From Armatimonadota bacterium (GTDB taxonomy: Bacteria; Armatimonadota; UBA5829): a stretch of 13,774 nt of DNA. This document shows positions 1 through 6,720 of this stretch, one piece after another. Location: assembly GCA_026415535.1 (NCBI GenBank), contig JAOAGX010000026.1, forward strand, positions 1 to 13,774, written 5' to 3'. The stretch's first letter is position 1. Each line of letters opens with the position of its first letter. The position numbers and the translations under genes are program-made. A model generated the notes under the pieces. It searched no databases, was not told the DNA's origin, and worked only from the letters and a program-made list of their open reading frames with translations.

Positions 1-1215
1 AACCTGCCGGAGAATCGAGTCGGTCAGGTGAATCCCCAAACCGAAGCAGCGCGAATTAATCTCAAGGCCGGTGACAGAATACTGGAAATTAATGGTATCA
101 AGATCGAACGGGGCAGAGATATGACTGAATACATCCATCAGCGCCCTGGGCCGAAGCTGACACTCGTAGTCGAGCCTCGCGGCAGAAGGATGACAAAGGT
201 CGGCACCCCACAGTGGAACGTGATGTATTTAGGAGCCTTTTGGTCGTTTATGCGCCGGGACCGGGCCTTAGTGGAGAACGTCGGCGAGCACAGTGCTGCC
301 CAGAAAGCCGGTATATTGCCGGGCGATGTTCTGCTTTCGATCAACGGCCGACCTGTTTTAGGGGGGCCGGCTATGGTAGGTGCAATTAGATCCGCCGAGA
401 ATCGCCCTGTAACTATTGAGCTATTACGTGCGGGTAGGCGCGTTACGGTCAAGGCAAACCCCGACATTCAGTGGATCCAACTTGGCGGAGTAAGATGGGG
501 GTTTCCGGGAGGATTTGTAGAAACAAGCGACAGTATGATCAGTTCGGATACACCAGCAGGAAGAGCTGGTGTCCGCAGAGGCGACAAAGTCAAGAGTGTG
601 AACGGCGTGGAGATTCGAACCGGTGAGCATATGCTTAAAATATTTAGGGCAATCCAAAATCAAAAACGGTTGCCTGTGATTCTGGTTACTCGAGAAGGCG
701 TAAATAAACCTATTCGGGTCACGCTAACCAAGGCGGATTACGAACGAATGCAAGTCGGGTACTACGAAACTATTGGCCTTTTGGGATTTCTCCCTGCGCC
801 AACTCTTGTTAGAGCTGGTTTTGGCGAGTCAATAGATAGGGGACTACGTGAATTTGGCCAAAGGGTGGTGTACCTGCTAAGGGTGCTGACTAGTAGGCAG
901 ATTGCAAAGGACGTCGGAGGACCGGTAATGATTGCAAAGGCGACAGCCTCATCAGTTGCCTTGGGGCCTTATTACGTGGTTGATATGACCGGAATGCTTA
1001 GCCTAAGTCTCGCGTTTATCAACCTGATCCCTATTCCAGTCCTCGATGGCGGACTGCTAGTTATTCTTATCATCGAGGCAATTCGTCGAAAGCGACTTAC
1101 TCCGCAGCAAGCACAAGCAGTTGCGCTCTTAGGTTTCACCACTATTGTGCTCTTGGCTGTGCTGATTGTCTACATGGATGTCTTCCGAATAATGCGAGGT
1201 CTCGTGCCTCAGTAG
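1..1215 (+). CDS. rseP: RIP metalloprotease (RseP/site-2 protease family), C-terminal part with three PDZ domains
   Basis: Partial gene: the frame is open from base 1, and the GTG at 28 lies inside a PDZ domain, so the true start and the HExxH zinc motif lie left of the window. The family cleaves transmembrane segments of anti-sigma factors or remnant signal peptides in the inner membrane. I see three successive PDZ-like units, marked by AGDRILEING (about bases 67-96), PGDVLLSING (about 319-348) and RGDKVKSVNG (about 577-606). They are followed by a membrane segment, the GGPVMIAK motif and the zinc-ligand motif NLIPIPVLDGG (Asp codon 1045-1047), then a last hydrophobic helix. E. coli RseP has two PDZ domains and B. 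subtilis RasP has one, so three is unusual. No cognate sigma or anti-sigma gene is in view. The family assignment is secure; the substrate is unknown. Confidence 0.93.
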   Translation, partial: NLPENRVGQVNPQTEAARINLKAGDRILEINGIKIERGRDMTEYIHQRPGPKLTLVVEPRGRRMTKVGTPQWNVMYLGAFWSFMRRDRALVENVGEHSAAQKAGILPGDVLLSINGRPVLGGPAMVGAIRSAENRPVTIELLRAGRRVTVKANPDIQWIQLGGVRWGFPGGFVETSDSMISSDTPAGRAGVRRGDKVKSVNGVEIRTGEHMLKIFRAIQNQKRLPVILVTREGVNKPIRVTLTKADYERMQVGYYETIGLLGFLPAPTLVRAGFGESIDRGLREFGQRVVYLLRVLTSRQIAKDVGGPVMIAKATASSVALGPYYVVDMTGMLSLSLAFINLIPIPVLDGGLLVILIIEAIRRKRLTPQQAQAVALLGFTTIVLLAVLIVYMDVFRIMRGLVPQ

Positions 1216-1257
1216 AGAATTCTTATAGACAAAACAAAATATTGTTGACGGTCCGCG

Positions 1258-1282
1258 CTTACAGAGCTGAATAACTCTGTAG
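1258..1282 (+). other. Small hairpin downstream of the RIP protease gene
   Basis: Arms ACAGAG (1261-1266) and CTCTGT (1275-1280) pair across an 8-nt loop and can be extended by a T-A and a G-U pair. No T-run follows, so it is not a convincing intrinsic terminator. It may end or stabilise the protease mRNA. Confidence 0.3.
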
Positions 1283-1297
1283 AATAGGTGTCACAGA

Positions 1298-1317
1298 ACT
1301 TATTTAAACTTATTTAA
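1298..1317 (+). repeat. Tandem duplicate of a 10-bp AT-rich unit
   Basis: ACTTATTTAA occurs twice head to tail (1298-1307 and 1308-1317) in the AT-rich spacer about 45 bp upstream of the predicted secG -35 box. Replication slippage or simple AT bias could explain it. An upstream activating role for the secG promoter is possible but unproven. Confidence 0.5.
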
Positions 1318-1362
1318 CATAAACTATCTCATCTATTCCACCGTTTAAAACAAACAAAGCGC

Positions 1363-1392
1363 TTGACGTAGGAGACGTCGATTTGATATTAT
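1363..1392 (+). promoter_or_regulatory. Predicted sigma-70/SigA promoter for secG
   Basis: The -35 box TTGACG (1363-1368, 5 of 6 to consensus) and -10 box TATTAT (1387-1392, 5 of 6) are separated by 18 bp, which puts the transcript start near 1399. A short inverted repeat, GACGT (1365-1369) and ACGTC (1375-1379), overlaps the -35 box and could be an operator. The spacer is 1 bp longer than optimal. Confidence 0.5.
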
Positions 1393-1440
1393 CAAACAGT
1401 GGGCTACTCAGTATCGCCCCATTTTCGAGGAGATTGGCCG

Positions 1441-1668
1441 ATGAAGGCTTTCTTTGTAGCACTGCAAATGCTGAGCGCGATTGCGCTAATAGCTATTGTA
1501 ATGTCTCAAGCCACAAAGAGCGAGGGATTGACTGGGACAATAGGCGGAAAGGCCGAGTCTGCTTTCCAAGGCAAGCCTGGCCTCGAAGAGAGGCTTAGTG
1601 AGATTACTAAGTGGTCAGCAATCACTTTTATGGTAATGAGTGCGATTGTGGCATATCTTTTCCGATGA
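1441..1668 (+). CDS. secG: Preprotein translocase subunit SecG
   Basis: This 75-residue protein is the accessory subunit of the SecYEG protein-export channel. It shows the two-helix SecG pattern: a first membrane helix at residues 4-22, a cytoplasmic loop (about 23-55) rich in Gly, Lys and Ser containing TGTIGGKAESAFQGKPGLEERL, and a second helix at about 58-74. The length matches the family (70-110 residues). I chose the ATG at 1441 because GAGGAG (1427-1432) lies 8 nt upstream and the protein then begins with the expected hydrophobic helix. A GTG 14 codons upstream would add a charged tail and has no better SD. The gene appears monocistronic, with its own promoter and a strong terminator 20 bp after the stop. 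Confidence 0.93.
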   Translation: MKAFFVALQMLSAIALIAIVMSQATKSEGLTGTIGGKAESAFQGKPGLEERLSEITKWSAITFMVMSAIVAYLFR

Positions 1669-1688
1669 TTTGGTAGTGGCCGAAAAGT

Positions 1689-1730
1689 CGCGAACCGCCC
1701 CGACGTTACTCGGGGCGGTTTGCGTTTTTT
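1689..1730 (+). terminator. Strong rho-independent terminator after secG
   Basis: A 14-bp stem (1689-1702 with 1711-1724, one G-U pair) contains the complementary arms AACCGCCCCG and CGGGGCGGTT. It has an 8-nt loop and is followed by six T residues (1725-1730). On the opposite strand the hairpin is followed by a weaker T stretch, so it may also stop transcripts of the converging small minus-strand gene. Confidence 0.95.
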
Positions 1731-1748
1731 AGGAGGAACCAAGTTTGA

Positions 1749-1928
1749 TCAGGCAGCTCGCCTAACGTCGAGCTCACGGGACCTTTCGGAGAGAAGCGGA
1801 CAGCCGGCGCAATCTGAAAGACGGCAGTCCATGCACTCGGGACGACTGGGTTCCCTAGCTGTTACTGCAAGATAGAAATATAGAACTGCGCTGGCGATTA
1901 TCCATCCTGCTATGAGTCCGAACCACAT
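1749..1928 (-). CDS. Small Cys-rich single-pass membrane protein (unrecognised)
   Basis: A 59-residue protein read from ATG at 1928 down to TGA at 1749-1751. A perfect GGAGGT SD (plus-strand 1939-1944) sits 10 nt upstream. Residues 2-24 form a hydrophobic segment rich in W, Y, I, L and A. The positively charged TARE and SRP stretch that follows suggests the C-terminal half is cytoplasmic. That half carries C32, C35, C40 and C43, spaced C-x2-C-x4-C-x2-C-P, with the core ECMDCRLSDCAGCPLL. The spacing suits a metal site (zinc or an Fe-S cluster), but I do not recognise the family. FeoB-associated Cys-rich proteins have a loosely similar plan (membrane helix then Cys tail), but no feoAB is in view. 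The gene converges on secG and diverges from trpB2. The organised protein pattern plus the SD make a chance ORF unlikely. Confidence 0.75.
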   Translation of the reverse strand: MWFGLIAGWIIASAVLYFYLAVTAREPSRPECMDCRLSDCAGCPLLSERSRELDVRRAA

Positions 1929-1951
1929 ATCAACGCCGACCTCCAGACCTG

Positions 1952-2059
1952 ATTATTGGCGCGACGGCGTTATTGTTTTAGAGGGATATGACAGTGTGAG
2001 TAAGCATGATACGAAACTTGCTTATGAGCTTGTTTCTCGTTACAATAGACGCCAATAAT
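1952..2059. repeat. Pair of 10-bp inverted repeats between the divergent small gene and trpB2
   Basis: ATTATTGGCG (1952-1961) and CGCCAATAAT (2050-2059) are exact reverse complements separated by 88 bp. Between them lies a smaller dyad, TAAGCA (2001-2006) and TGCTTA (2019-2024), that overlaps the predicted -35 box of trpB2. Flanking dyads in a divergent spacer are typical of paired operator half-sites, but no regulator has been identified. Confidence 0.45.
2018..2046 (+). promoter_or_regulatory. Possible promoter for the trpB2 operon
   Basis: TTGCTT (2018-2023) and TACAAT (2041-2046, 5 of 6 to consensus) are separated by an ideal 17 bp, placing the start near 2053 and leaving an 80-nt leader before the ATG at 2134. 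The -35 box matches at only three positions, so an activator may be needed or this may not be the promoter. Confidence 0.4.
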
Positions 2060-2133
2060 GCTTGCTGTGTTCTTTCGCCGAAGAGTCGCGGCGTGGAGCA
2101 CCCCTAAGACTCGCAAAGGTGAGGAGGCTTTTA

Positions 2134-3435
2134 ATGGAGCAGAGACAGTTTCTTCTGAGTCAAAAGGATATACCCAGAGAGTGGTACAACGTTGTGGCGG
2201 ATTTGGGGAGCCCGCCACCGCCGCCGCTCCATCCGGCTACAAGAGAACCGGTAGGTCCAGATGCGTTGGCGCCGATTTTCCCGATGGCTCTTATCGAACA
2301 AGAGGTAAGTTCTCAGCGACATATTCCAATTCCCGAAGACGTGCTAGACGTACTCAGTATTTGGAGGCCTACGCCGCTTTTTCGAGCCACCAGGTGGGAA
2401 AAAGCTCTCGGTACCCCGGCCAAAATATTCTACAAGTGGGAAGGTGTAAGCCCAGTAGGCAGCCACAAACCGAACACCGCCGTGGCACAAGCCTACTACA
2501 ACAAGAAGGAGGGCGTGAAAAGAATCGCTACTGAAACCGGCGCCGGCCAGTGGGGCAGTGCGCTCTCAATGGCGTGCTGTTTCTTTGGTTTAGAGTGCAC
2601 GGTCTACATGGTCAGGATCAGCTACAACCAGAAGCCTTACCGCCGAATTGTGATGCAGGCGTATGGTGCCACGATCCACCCAAGCCCTAGTGATCAGACT
2701 GAGTTTGGTCGCAAGACACTTGAAAAAGATCCTGATTGTCCGGGAAGCCTCGGAATCGCGATTAGTGAGGCGCTGGAAGATGCCATACCCAAGCCGGATG
2801 TCAAATACTCGCTTGGAAGCGTGTTGAACCACGTGCTTCTGCACCAGACGGTCATTGGGCTGGAAGCTAAGAAGCAAATGGAGATGGCCGGTTGTCAGCC
2901 TGACGTGATCATTGGCTGTGTAGGAGGAGGAAGCAACTACGCCGGACTTTCGTTCCCGTTCGTGCCGGACAAACTCAACGGCAGGGATATCAAGTTCATA
3001 GCCGTTGAACCGGCGGCATGTCCCAGCATAACCAAAGGCAGGTACGATTACGACTTTGGCGACACGGCTCAGATGACGCCTCTGCTGAAAATGCACACGC
3101 TCGGTGCTGATTTCATACCACCGCCTATTCACGCTGGCGGTCTTCGGTATCACGGCATGGCTCCGCTAGTAAGTTTGCTCGTTGAAAAAGGGTTAATGGA
3201 AGCGAGAGCATACCAGCAGTTGGATGTGTTCGAAGCCGCACTGAGCTTCGCCAAAGCTGAAGGCATAATTTCTGCTCCGGAAACAGCCCATGCGATTAAA
3301 GCGGCGATGGACGAGGCACTTGCTGCTAAAGAAGAAGGCAAGGAACGAGTGATCTTGTTCAATCACAGCGGTCACGGGCTTCTCGACCTAGGTGCTTACG
3401 ACTCGTATCTTTCTGGCAAGCTGCAGAGCGTTTGA
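2134..3435 (+). CDS. trpB: TrpB2-type tryptophan synthase beta chain (PLP-dependent)
   Basis: A 433-residue PLP enzyme expected to condense indole with L-serine to give L-tryptophan. I chose the ATG at 2134 because GAGGAGG (2121-2127) lies 6 nt upstream; the frame is open further back but without supporting signals. The Schiff-base lysine is K112 in VGSHKPN, the catalytic glutamate is E134 in ETGAGQWG, and the PLP-phosphate loop is GGGSN at 264-268. An extended N-terminus (QRQFLLSQKDIPREWYNVV) and a length above the roughly 400 residues of classical TrpB place it in the TrpB2 subgroup, common in archaea and deep-branching bacteria and often not paired with TrpA. No trpA or other trp gene is nearby. 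Its stop directly abuts the start of a sugar-permease gene, an unexpected partner. TrpB2 members may act as stand-alone indole salvage enzymes or on other beta-replacement substrates. Confidence 0.93.
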   Translation: MEQRQFLLSQKDIPREWYNVVADLGSPPPPPLHPATREPVGPDALAPIFPMALIEQEVSSQRHIPIPEDVLDVLSIWRPTPLFRATRWEKALGTPAKIFYKWEGVSPVGSHKPNTAVAQAYYNKKEGVKRIATETGAGQWGSALSMACCFFGLECTVYMVRISYNQKPYRRIVMQAYGATIHPSPSDQTEFGRKTLEKDPDCPGSLGIAISEALEDAIPKPDVKYSLGSVLNHVLLHQTVIGLEAKKQMEMAGCQPDVIIGCVGGGSNYAGLSFPFVPDKLNGRDIKFIAVEPAACPSITKGRYDYDFGDTAQMTPLLKMHTLGADFIPPPIHAGGLRYHGMAPLVSLLVEKGLMEARAYQQLDVFEAALSFAKAEGIISAPETAHAIKAAMDEALAAKEEGKERVILFNHSGHGLLDLGAYDSYLSGKLQSV

Positions 3436-4362
3436 GTGTGGCATAGGATAGCGGACAAGTACGCGCCGCTCGTTTTCTTGGCGGCTCTAGGAGTAGCGCT
3501 AGCCGTATCCACGAAGGGCTTTGCGACAGGAAACAACCTGCTTAATGTTGCCCGCCAACACTCGATCATTATTGTGCTGGCAACCGGCCAGACGATGGTG
3601 ATGATCTCAGGCGGGATAGATCTGTCTGTCGGCTCTGTCATGGCTCTTTCGGGGATTGTAGCAGGCTTGACAGCGAATGCGGGTGTGCCGGTGACGATCT
3701 GGCTACTAATAGGGATCGTCACCGGCTGTCTGTGTGGCTTTATAAACGGTGCTGTAACGGCAAAGGCGCGGGTGCCTGCGTTTATCGCCACCCTTGGAAT
3801 GATGGGCATGGCGCGCGGCATAGCTCTTGTCATATCTCGCGGGGTCAGTATCAATCTACCTCAGGAAGTTTCTGAGTGGACATCGATGCACAGCTTTTCG
3901 CTCGCCGTGTTCTTTGTGCTTGTCATGATTACGGTCGCGACTGCGTGTCATTTGCTATTGACGCGAACGGTCCTTGGCAAACACTGTTACGCAATTGGCG
4001 GAAACCGCGAAGCCGCCCGTTTGTCGGGGATCGACATTGACCGTCATACCATCACGATCTTTAGCCTCAACGGACTGATTGCGGGACTAGCAGGTATGAT
4101 GATGCTCGGCTACATAACGGTAGCGGACCCAACAGCAGGTGAAGGATACGAGCTTGATTCTATTGCGGCTGCCGTCATAGGAGGAACGAGCCTGTTTGGC
4201 GGAAGAGGCAACGTTGGTGGAACGGTAATAGGCGCGTTCATACTGGCAATTCTTCGCAATGGATGTGATCTGAGGAACATATCGGAACACTGGCAAAGAT
4301 TTGTGGTTGGACTGATGACAATCCTTGCCGTGTTTTACGATAGGCTACGGCGCAAGGAATAA
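3436..4362 (+). CDS. RbsC-type ABC transporter permease (sugar, BPD_transp_2 family)
   Basis: A 308-residue integral membrane permease of the ribose/xylose/galactose-type ABC importers. It has about eight to ten hydrophobic helices and the diagnostic motifs GGIDLSVGS near residue 60, FIATLGMMGMARG near 116-128 and GGTSLFGGRGNVGGTVIGA in the C-terminal third. The GTG start at 3436 follows the trpB2 TGA (3433-3435) with no gap and no clear SD, so translation is probably coupled to trpB2. The substrate-binding protein gene follows after 51 bp. The ATPase (RbsA-like, double nucleotide-binding) that these permeases need is absent, so it must be encoded elsewhere. The family is clear; the sugar or other ligand cannot be read from the sequence. 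Confidence 0.93.
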   Translation: MWHRIADKYAPLVFLAALGVALAVSTKGFATGNNLLNVARQHSIIIVLATGQTMVMISGGIDLSVGSVMALSGIVAGLTANAGVPVTIWLLIGIVTGCLCGFINGAVTAKARVPAFIATLGMMGMARGIALVISRGVSINLPQEVSEWTSMHSFSLAVFFVLVMITVATACHLLLTRTVLGKHCYAIGGNREAARLSGIDIDRHTITIFSLNGLIAGLAGMMMLGYITVADPTAGEGYELDSIAAAVIGGTSLFGGRGNVGGTVIGAFILAILRNGCDLRNISEHWQRFVVGLMTILAVFYDRLRRKE

Positions 4363-4413
4363 TCTTGACCTAGTCTTAATTGGTGCGCGGTGTCTTGAAG
4401 GAGGCGTGCAGGC

Positions 4414-5388
4414 GTGAAGAAATTCTGGTTTGCTATTGCAATCGGATTCCTGATGGCAGTTTGTGGATGCGGAGCAAAGGAATCCTCATCAACAAAGTTT
4501 CGGACATTGAAGATCGCGGTTGTGCCTAAAGGTACCACCCAGTCATTTTGGCTAGCGGTGAAAGCCGGGGCGGAAGATGCTGCAAAAAAGTATGGCGCAA
4601 CCATAATTTGGAAGGGTCCTGCTAAGGAAACCGACGTGGCCGGGCAAAAGCGCATCATTGAGAATTTCATTAACCAGAAGGTCGATGCTCTCGTAATGGC
4701 AGCTTGCAATGAGACGGCTCTGGTGCCGACTGTTGAGCAAGCTGACGAGGCAGGTATTCCTGTTATTACAATTGATTCGGGCGTTAAGTCGGATATACCC
4801 AGGTCGTTTGTAGCGACCGACAACATAGCCGGAGCGCGGGAGGCCGCAAGAACTCTAGCTAAGCTTATCGGCGGGAAGGGCGAAGTCGGTTTGATCCCGT
4901 TCGTCAAAGGCGCGGCAACGTCTAACATGCGTGAGGAAGGTTTTAAGAAGGAAATTGCGAAGTATAAGGGTATCAAGCTCGTGAGTGTCCTGTACTCGCA
5001 GAGCGATATTATGCAAGGGGTTCGTGCGACTGAGGACATGCTTGCCGCCAATCCGAAACTAGCCGGAATATTCGCGGCCAACGAGGGTGGGGCAGTTGGG
5101 GCGGCTCGTGCTCTCGATCTCAGGCGTCTTGGTGGCAAAGTAAAGCTCGTCGCTTTCGACGCAGCTCAAGCGGAAATCGAAGCGCTCAAGAAGGGCACAA
5201 TTCAGGCCCTAATCGTACAGAATCCTTATAGAATGGGATTCGACGGCGTCAAAGCGGCAATTAACGTAATCCGCGGCAAGAAAGTTCCTCCCAGAATTGA
5301 TACTGGTGTTACGGTTGTTACAATGGATAACTTCCACGATCCTGCTGTACAGAAGATTCTCTATCCCACCGGCAATGATGAAAGATAA
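4414..5388 (+). CDS. Sugar-type ABC transporter substrate-binding lipoprotein (RbsB-like, Peripla_BP_4)
   Basis: A 324-residue binding protein that should deliver ligand to the upstream permease. The GTG start at 4414 has AAGGAGG (4398-4404) 9 nt upstream. Residues 1-19 are a lipoprotein signal: a KK pair, a hydrophobic core and then VCGC, with C19 the likely lipidated cysteine (C17 is possible). The mature part has the two-lobe periplasmic-binding fold: TQSFWLAVKAGAEDAAKKYG near 50, NQKVDALVMAACNETALVP near 90, and IPVITIDSGV before the hinge. A second lobe contains GIFAANEGGAVGAARAL and KLVAFDAA. Conserved hinge and ligand residues are present, but specificity (ribose, xylose, autoinducer-2 or inositol) is not deducible. 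It lies convergent to folP with 52 bp between and no convincing terminator. Confidence 0.93.
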   Translation: MKKFWFAIAIGFLMAVCGCGAKESSSTKFRTLKIAVVPKGTTQSFWLAVKAGAEDAAKKYGATIIWKGPAKETDVAGQKRIIENFINQKVDALVMAACNETALVPTVEQADEAGIPVITIDSGVKSDIPRSFVATDNIAGAREAARTLAKLIGGKGEVGLIPFVKGAATSNMREEGFKKEIAKYKGIKLVSVLYSQSDIMQGVRATEDMLAANPKLAGIFAANEGGAVGAARALDLRRLGGKVKLVAFDAAQAEIEALKKGTIQALIVQNPYRMGFDGVKAAINVIRGKKVPPRIDTGVTVVTMDNFHDPAVQKILYPTGNDER

Positions 5389-5440
5389 ACGCGCTTGCGT
5401 CTCGGATACTTAGTCTTAAGGAACCGAGAGGCAGACACGG

Positions 5441-6661
5441 TTATCTTCTAACAACAGCATCGCTCATTCGAGCTACGCGTGACATCTCTTTTACGTCGTG
5501 CACTCGCACGATGTCGGCCCCGTTGGCGATCGATAGGGCTACGGTAGCGGCCGTTCCCTCAAGGCGCTCCTCGACTGGCAGGTCACCAAGAACCTTCCCG
5601 ATCATTGATTTGCGTGACGTGCCGATTACTATTGGTCTACCAATGGACTTTAGCTCTCTCAAACGGCGTATGATTTCAAGGTTGTGGTCAACGGTCTTAC
5701 CGAAGCCAATTCCGGGATCTACCATCAACATACGCTCATCCGCGCCTGAGTCAACCATCGCCTGCACTCGCCCTCGAAGGAAGCTGCAGACTTCACTCAT
5801 AAGGTCGCGGTAGGTCGGGTCCAACTGCATATCCTTTGGCGTACCCTTTATGTGCATAAGTATTGCTGGGCAGTGCTTTTCGGCAACGAGAGCTGGCATA
5901 TCAGGATCGAACGAGGCACCACTGATGTCATTTATGATTGAGGCGCCTGCATCTAGTGCTGCACGTGCCACTTGTGCCTTGTACGTATCGATTGAGATCG
6001 GTGTTTTAGACTTGTTTGCAATCTCTTCTATCACCGGAACCACACGTGCTATTTCTTCCTCTGCCGGAACTGGATCCGAGCCTGGTCGTGTCGATTCGCC
6101 TCCCACAACAATAATGTCGGCGCCGTCTTTGATCATACGAAGTGCGTGTTGGACTGCCGTTTCTTTGTTGATGAATTGTCCGCCGTCAGAGAAGGAATCC
6201 GGAGTAACATTCAGTATTCCCATGACCAATGTGCGCTTGCCGATGGCTTCGAACATTTGTGCTAGTCTAGTGTCATATACATCAGGTACGAGGGGAGTGG
6301 AGTTGAACCTGTTTATGGCTTCGTCAATTTCCGCCGCAATCCGATCGCAGCCAAATCCTTGCTGCACAAGTGTGGATAGCGAGCGACGAAACTGTTTTAG
6401 AGTTCCACACAGAATAACGTCAGAATCACTTACCTCGGCAGTGATTAGGCCACCGCTGACAGCAGCCTCACCTCCATTGGAGAGAAAAGTTTCTTTGAGT
6501 ATGTGGGCAACGGGGCGACGCACCTTTTCGAGCTTAACCATAAAGTGCCGTGCCTTCGGAAGCATTCGACGAATGCCAGGCGGTTCAGCGTTTACCAATT
6601 CCATTTCTCGTGCGATTTCGGCTTCCGTCGTAAGCGATAGCACTCTCGCGTTATGAGACAT
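5441..6661 (-). CDS. folP: Dihydropteroate synthase with long N-terminal extension
   Basis: A folate-pathway enzyme joining p-aminobenzoate to 6-hydroxymethyl-dihydropterin pyrophosphate. The catalytic TIM barrel occupies about residues 144-406. It carries TLVMGILNVTPDSFSDGG (pterin-pyrophosphate loop), GGESTRPGS, MVDPGIGFGKTVDHN, GTSRKSMIG and the terminal RVHDV, all typical of DHPS. About 143 residues precede the barrel, whereas standalone FolP proteins total about 270-290. The extension includes EAAVSGGLITAEVSDSDVILCGT and a helical stretch, and resembles the N-terminal region found on DHPS of some Firmicutes and deep-branching bacteria, of unclear function. I chose the ATG at 6661 (406 residues). 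A GTG three codons upstream (6670) is possible, and neither has a strong SD. It lies 59 bp downstream of the phosphorylase gene on the same strand, probably co-transcribed. Confidence 0.93.
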   Translation of the reverse strand: MSHNARVLSLTTEAEIAREMELVNAEPPGIRRMLPKARHFMVKLEKVRRPVAHILKETFLSNGGEAAVSGGLITAEVSDSDVILCGTLKQFRRSLSTLVQQGFGCDRIAAEIDEAINRFNSTPLVPDVYDTRLAQMFEAIGKRTLVMGILNVTPDSFSDGGQFINKETAVQHALRMIKDGADIIVVGGESTRPGSDPVPAEEEIARVVPVIEEIANKSKTPISIDTYKAQVARAALDAGASIINDISGASFDPDMPALVAEKHCPAILMHIKGTPKDMQLDPTYRDLMSEVCSFLRGRVQAMVDSGADERMLMVDPGIGFGKTVDHNLEIIRRLRELKSIGRPIVIGTSRKSMIGKVLGDLPVEERLEGTAATVALSIANGADIVRVHDVKEMSRVARMSDAVVRR

Positions 6662-6720
6662 TATAATCACCGACTTTCTCTAACTCTGTCTAGTGTCTAA
6701 TTATTGATCATTCCCGTGTT

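Noticed and set aside
1731..1765. SD-like AGGAGGA followed by a six-codon TTG ORF just after the secG terminator
   Set aside because: It lies downstream of a strong terminator and overlaps the 3' end of the better-supported minus-strand gene, so it is probably chance.
4335..5138. Long minus-strand ORF (267 codons) opposite the permease end and the binding protein
   Set aside because: It is the mirror of a well-conserved binding-protein gene. It has no SD, and its Ala/Ser/Pro-rich product matches no family pattern.
4371..5419. Shared TAGTCTTAA in the gaps on both sides of the binding-protein gene
   Set aside because: It is only nine bases, AT-rich, and has no further similarity around it. 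Coincidence is the simplest reading.
5400..5429. TCTCGG/CCGAGA hairpin between the binding-protein gene and folP
   Set aside because: It has only six pairs around an 18-nt loop and no T-run on either strand, so it is too weak to call a terminator.
5850..6656. 268-codon plus-strand ORF opposite folP
   Set aside because: It is antisense to clear DHPS motifs, its product is Ser/Ala-rich without pattern, and it has no SD.
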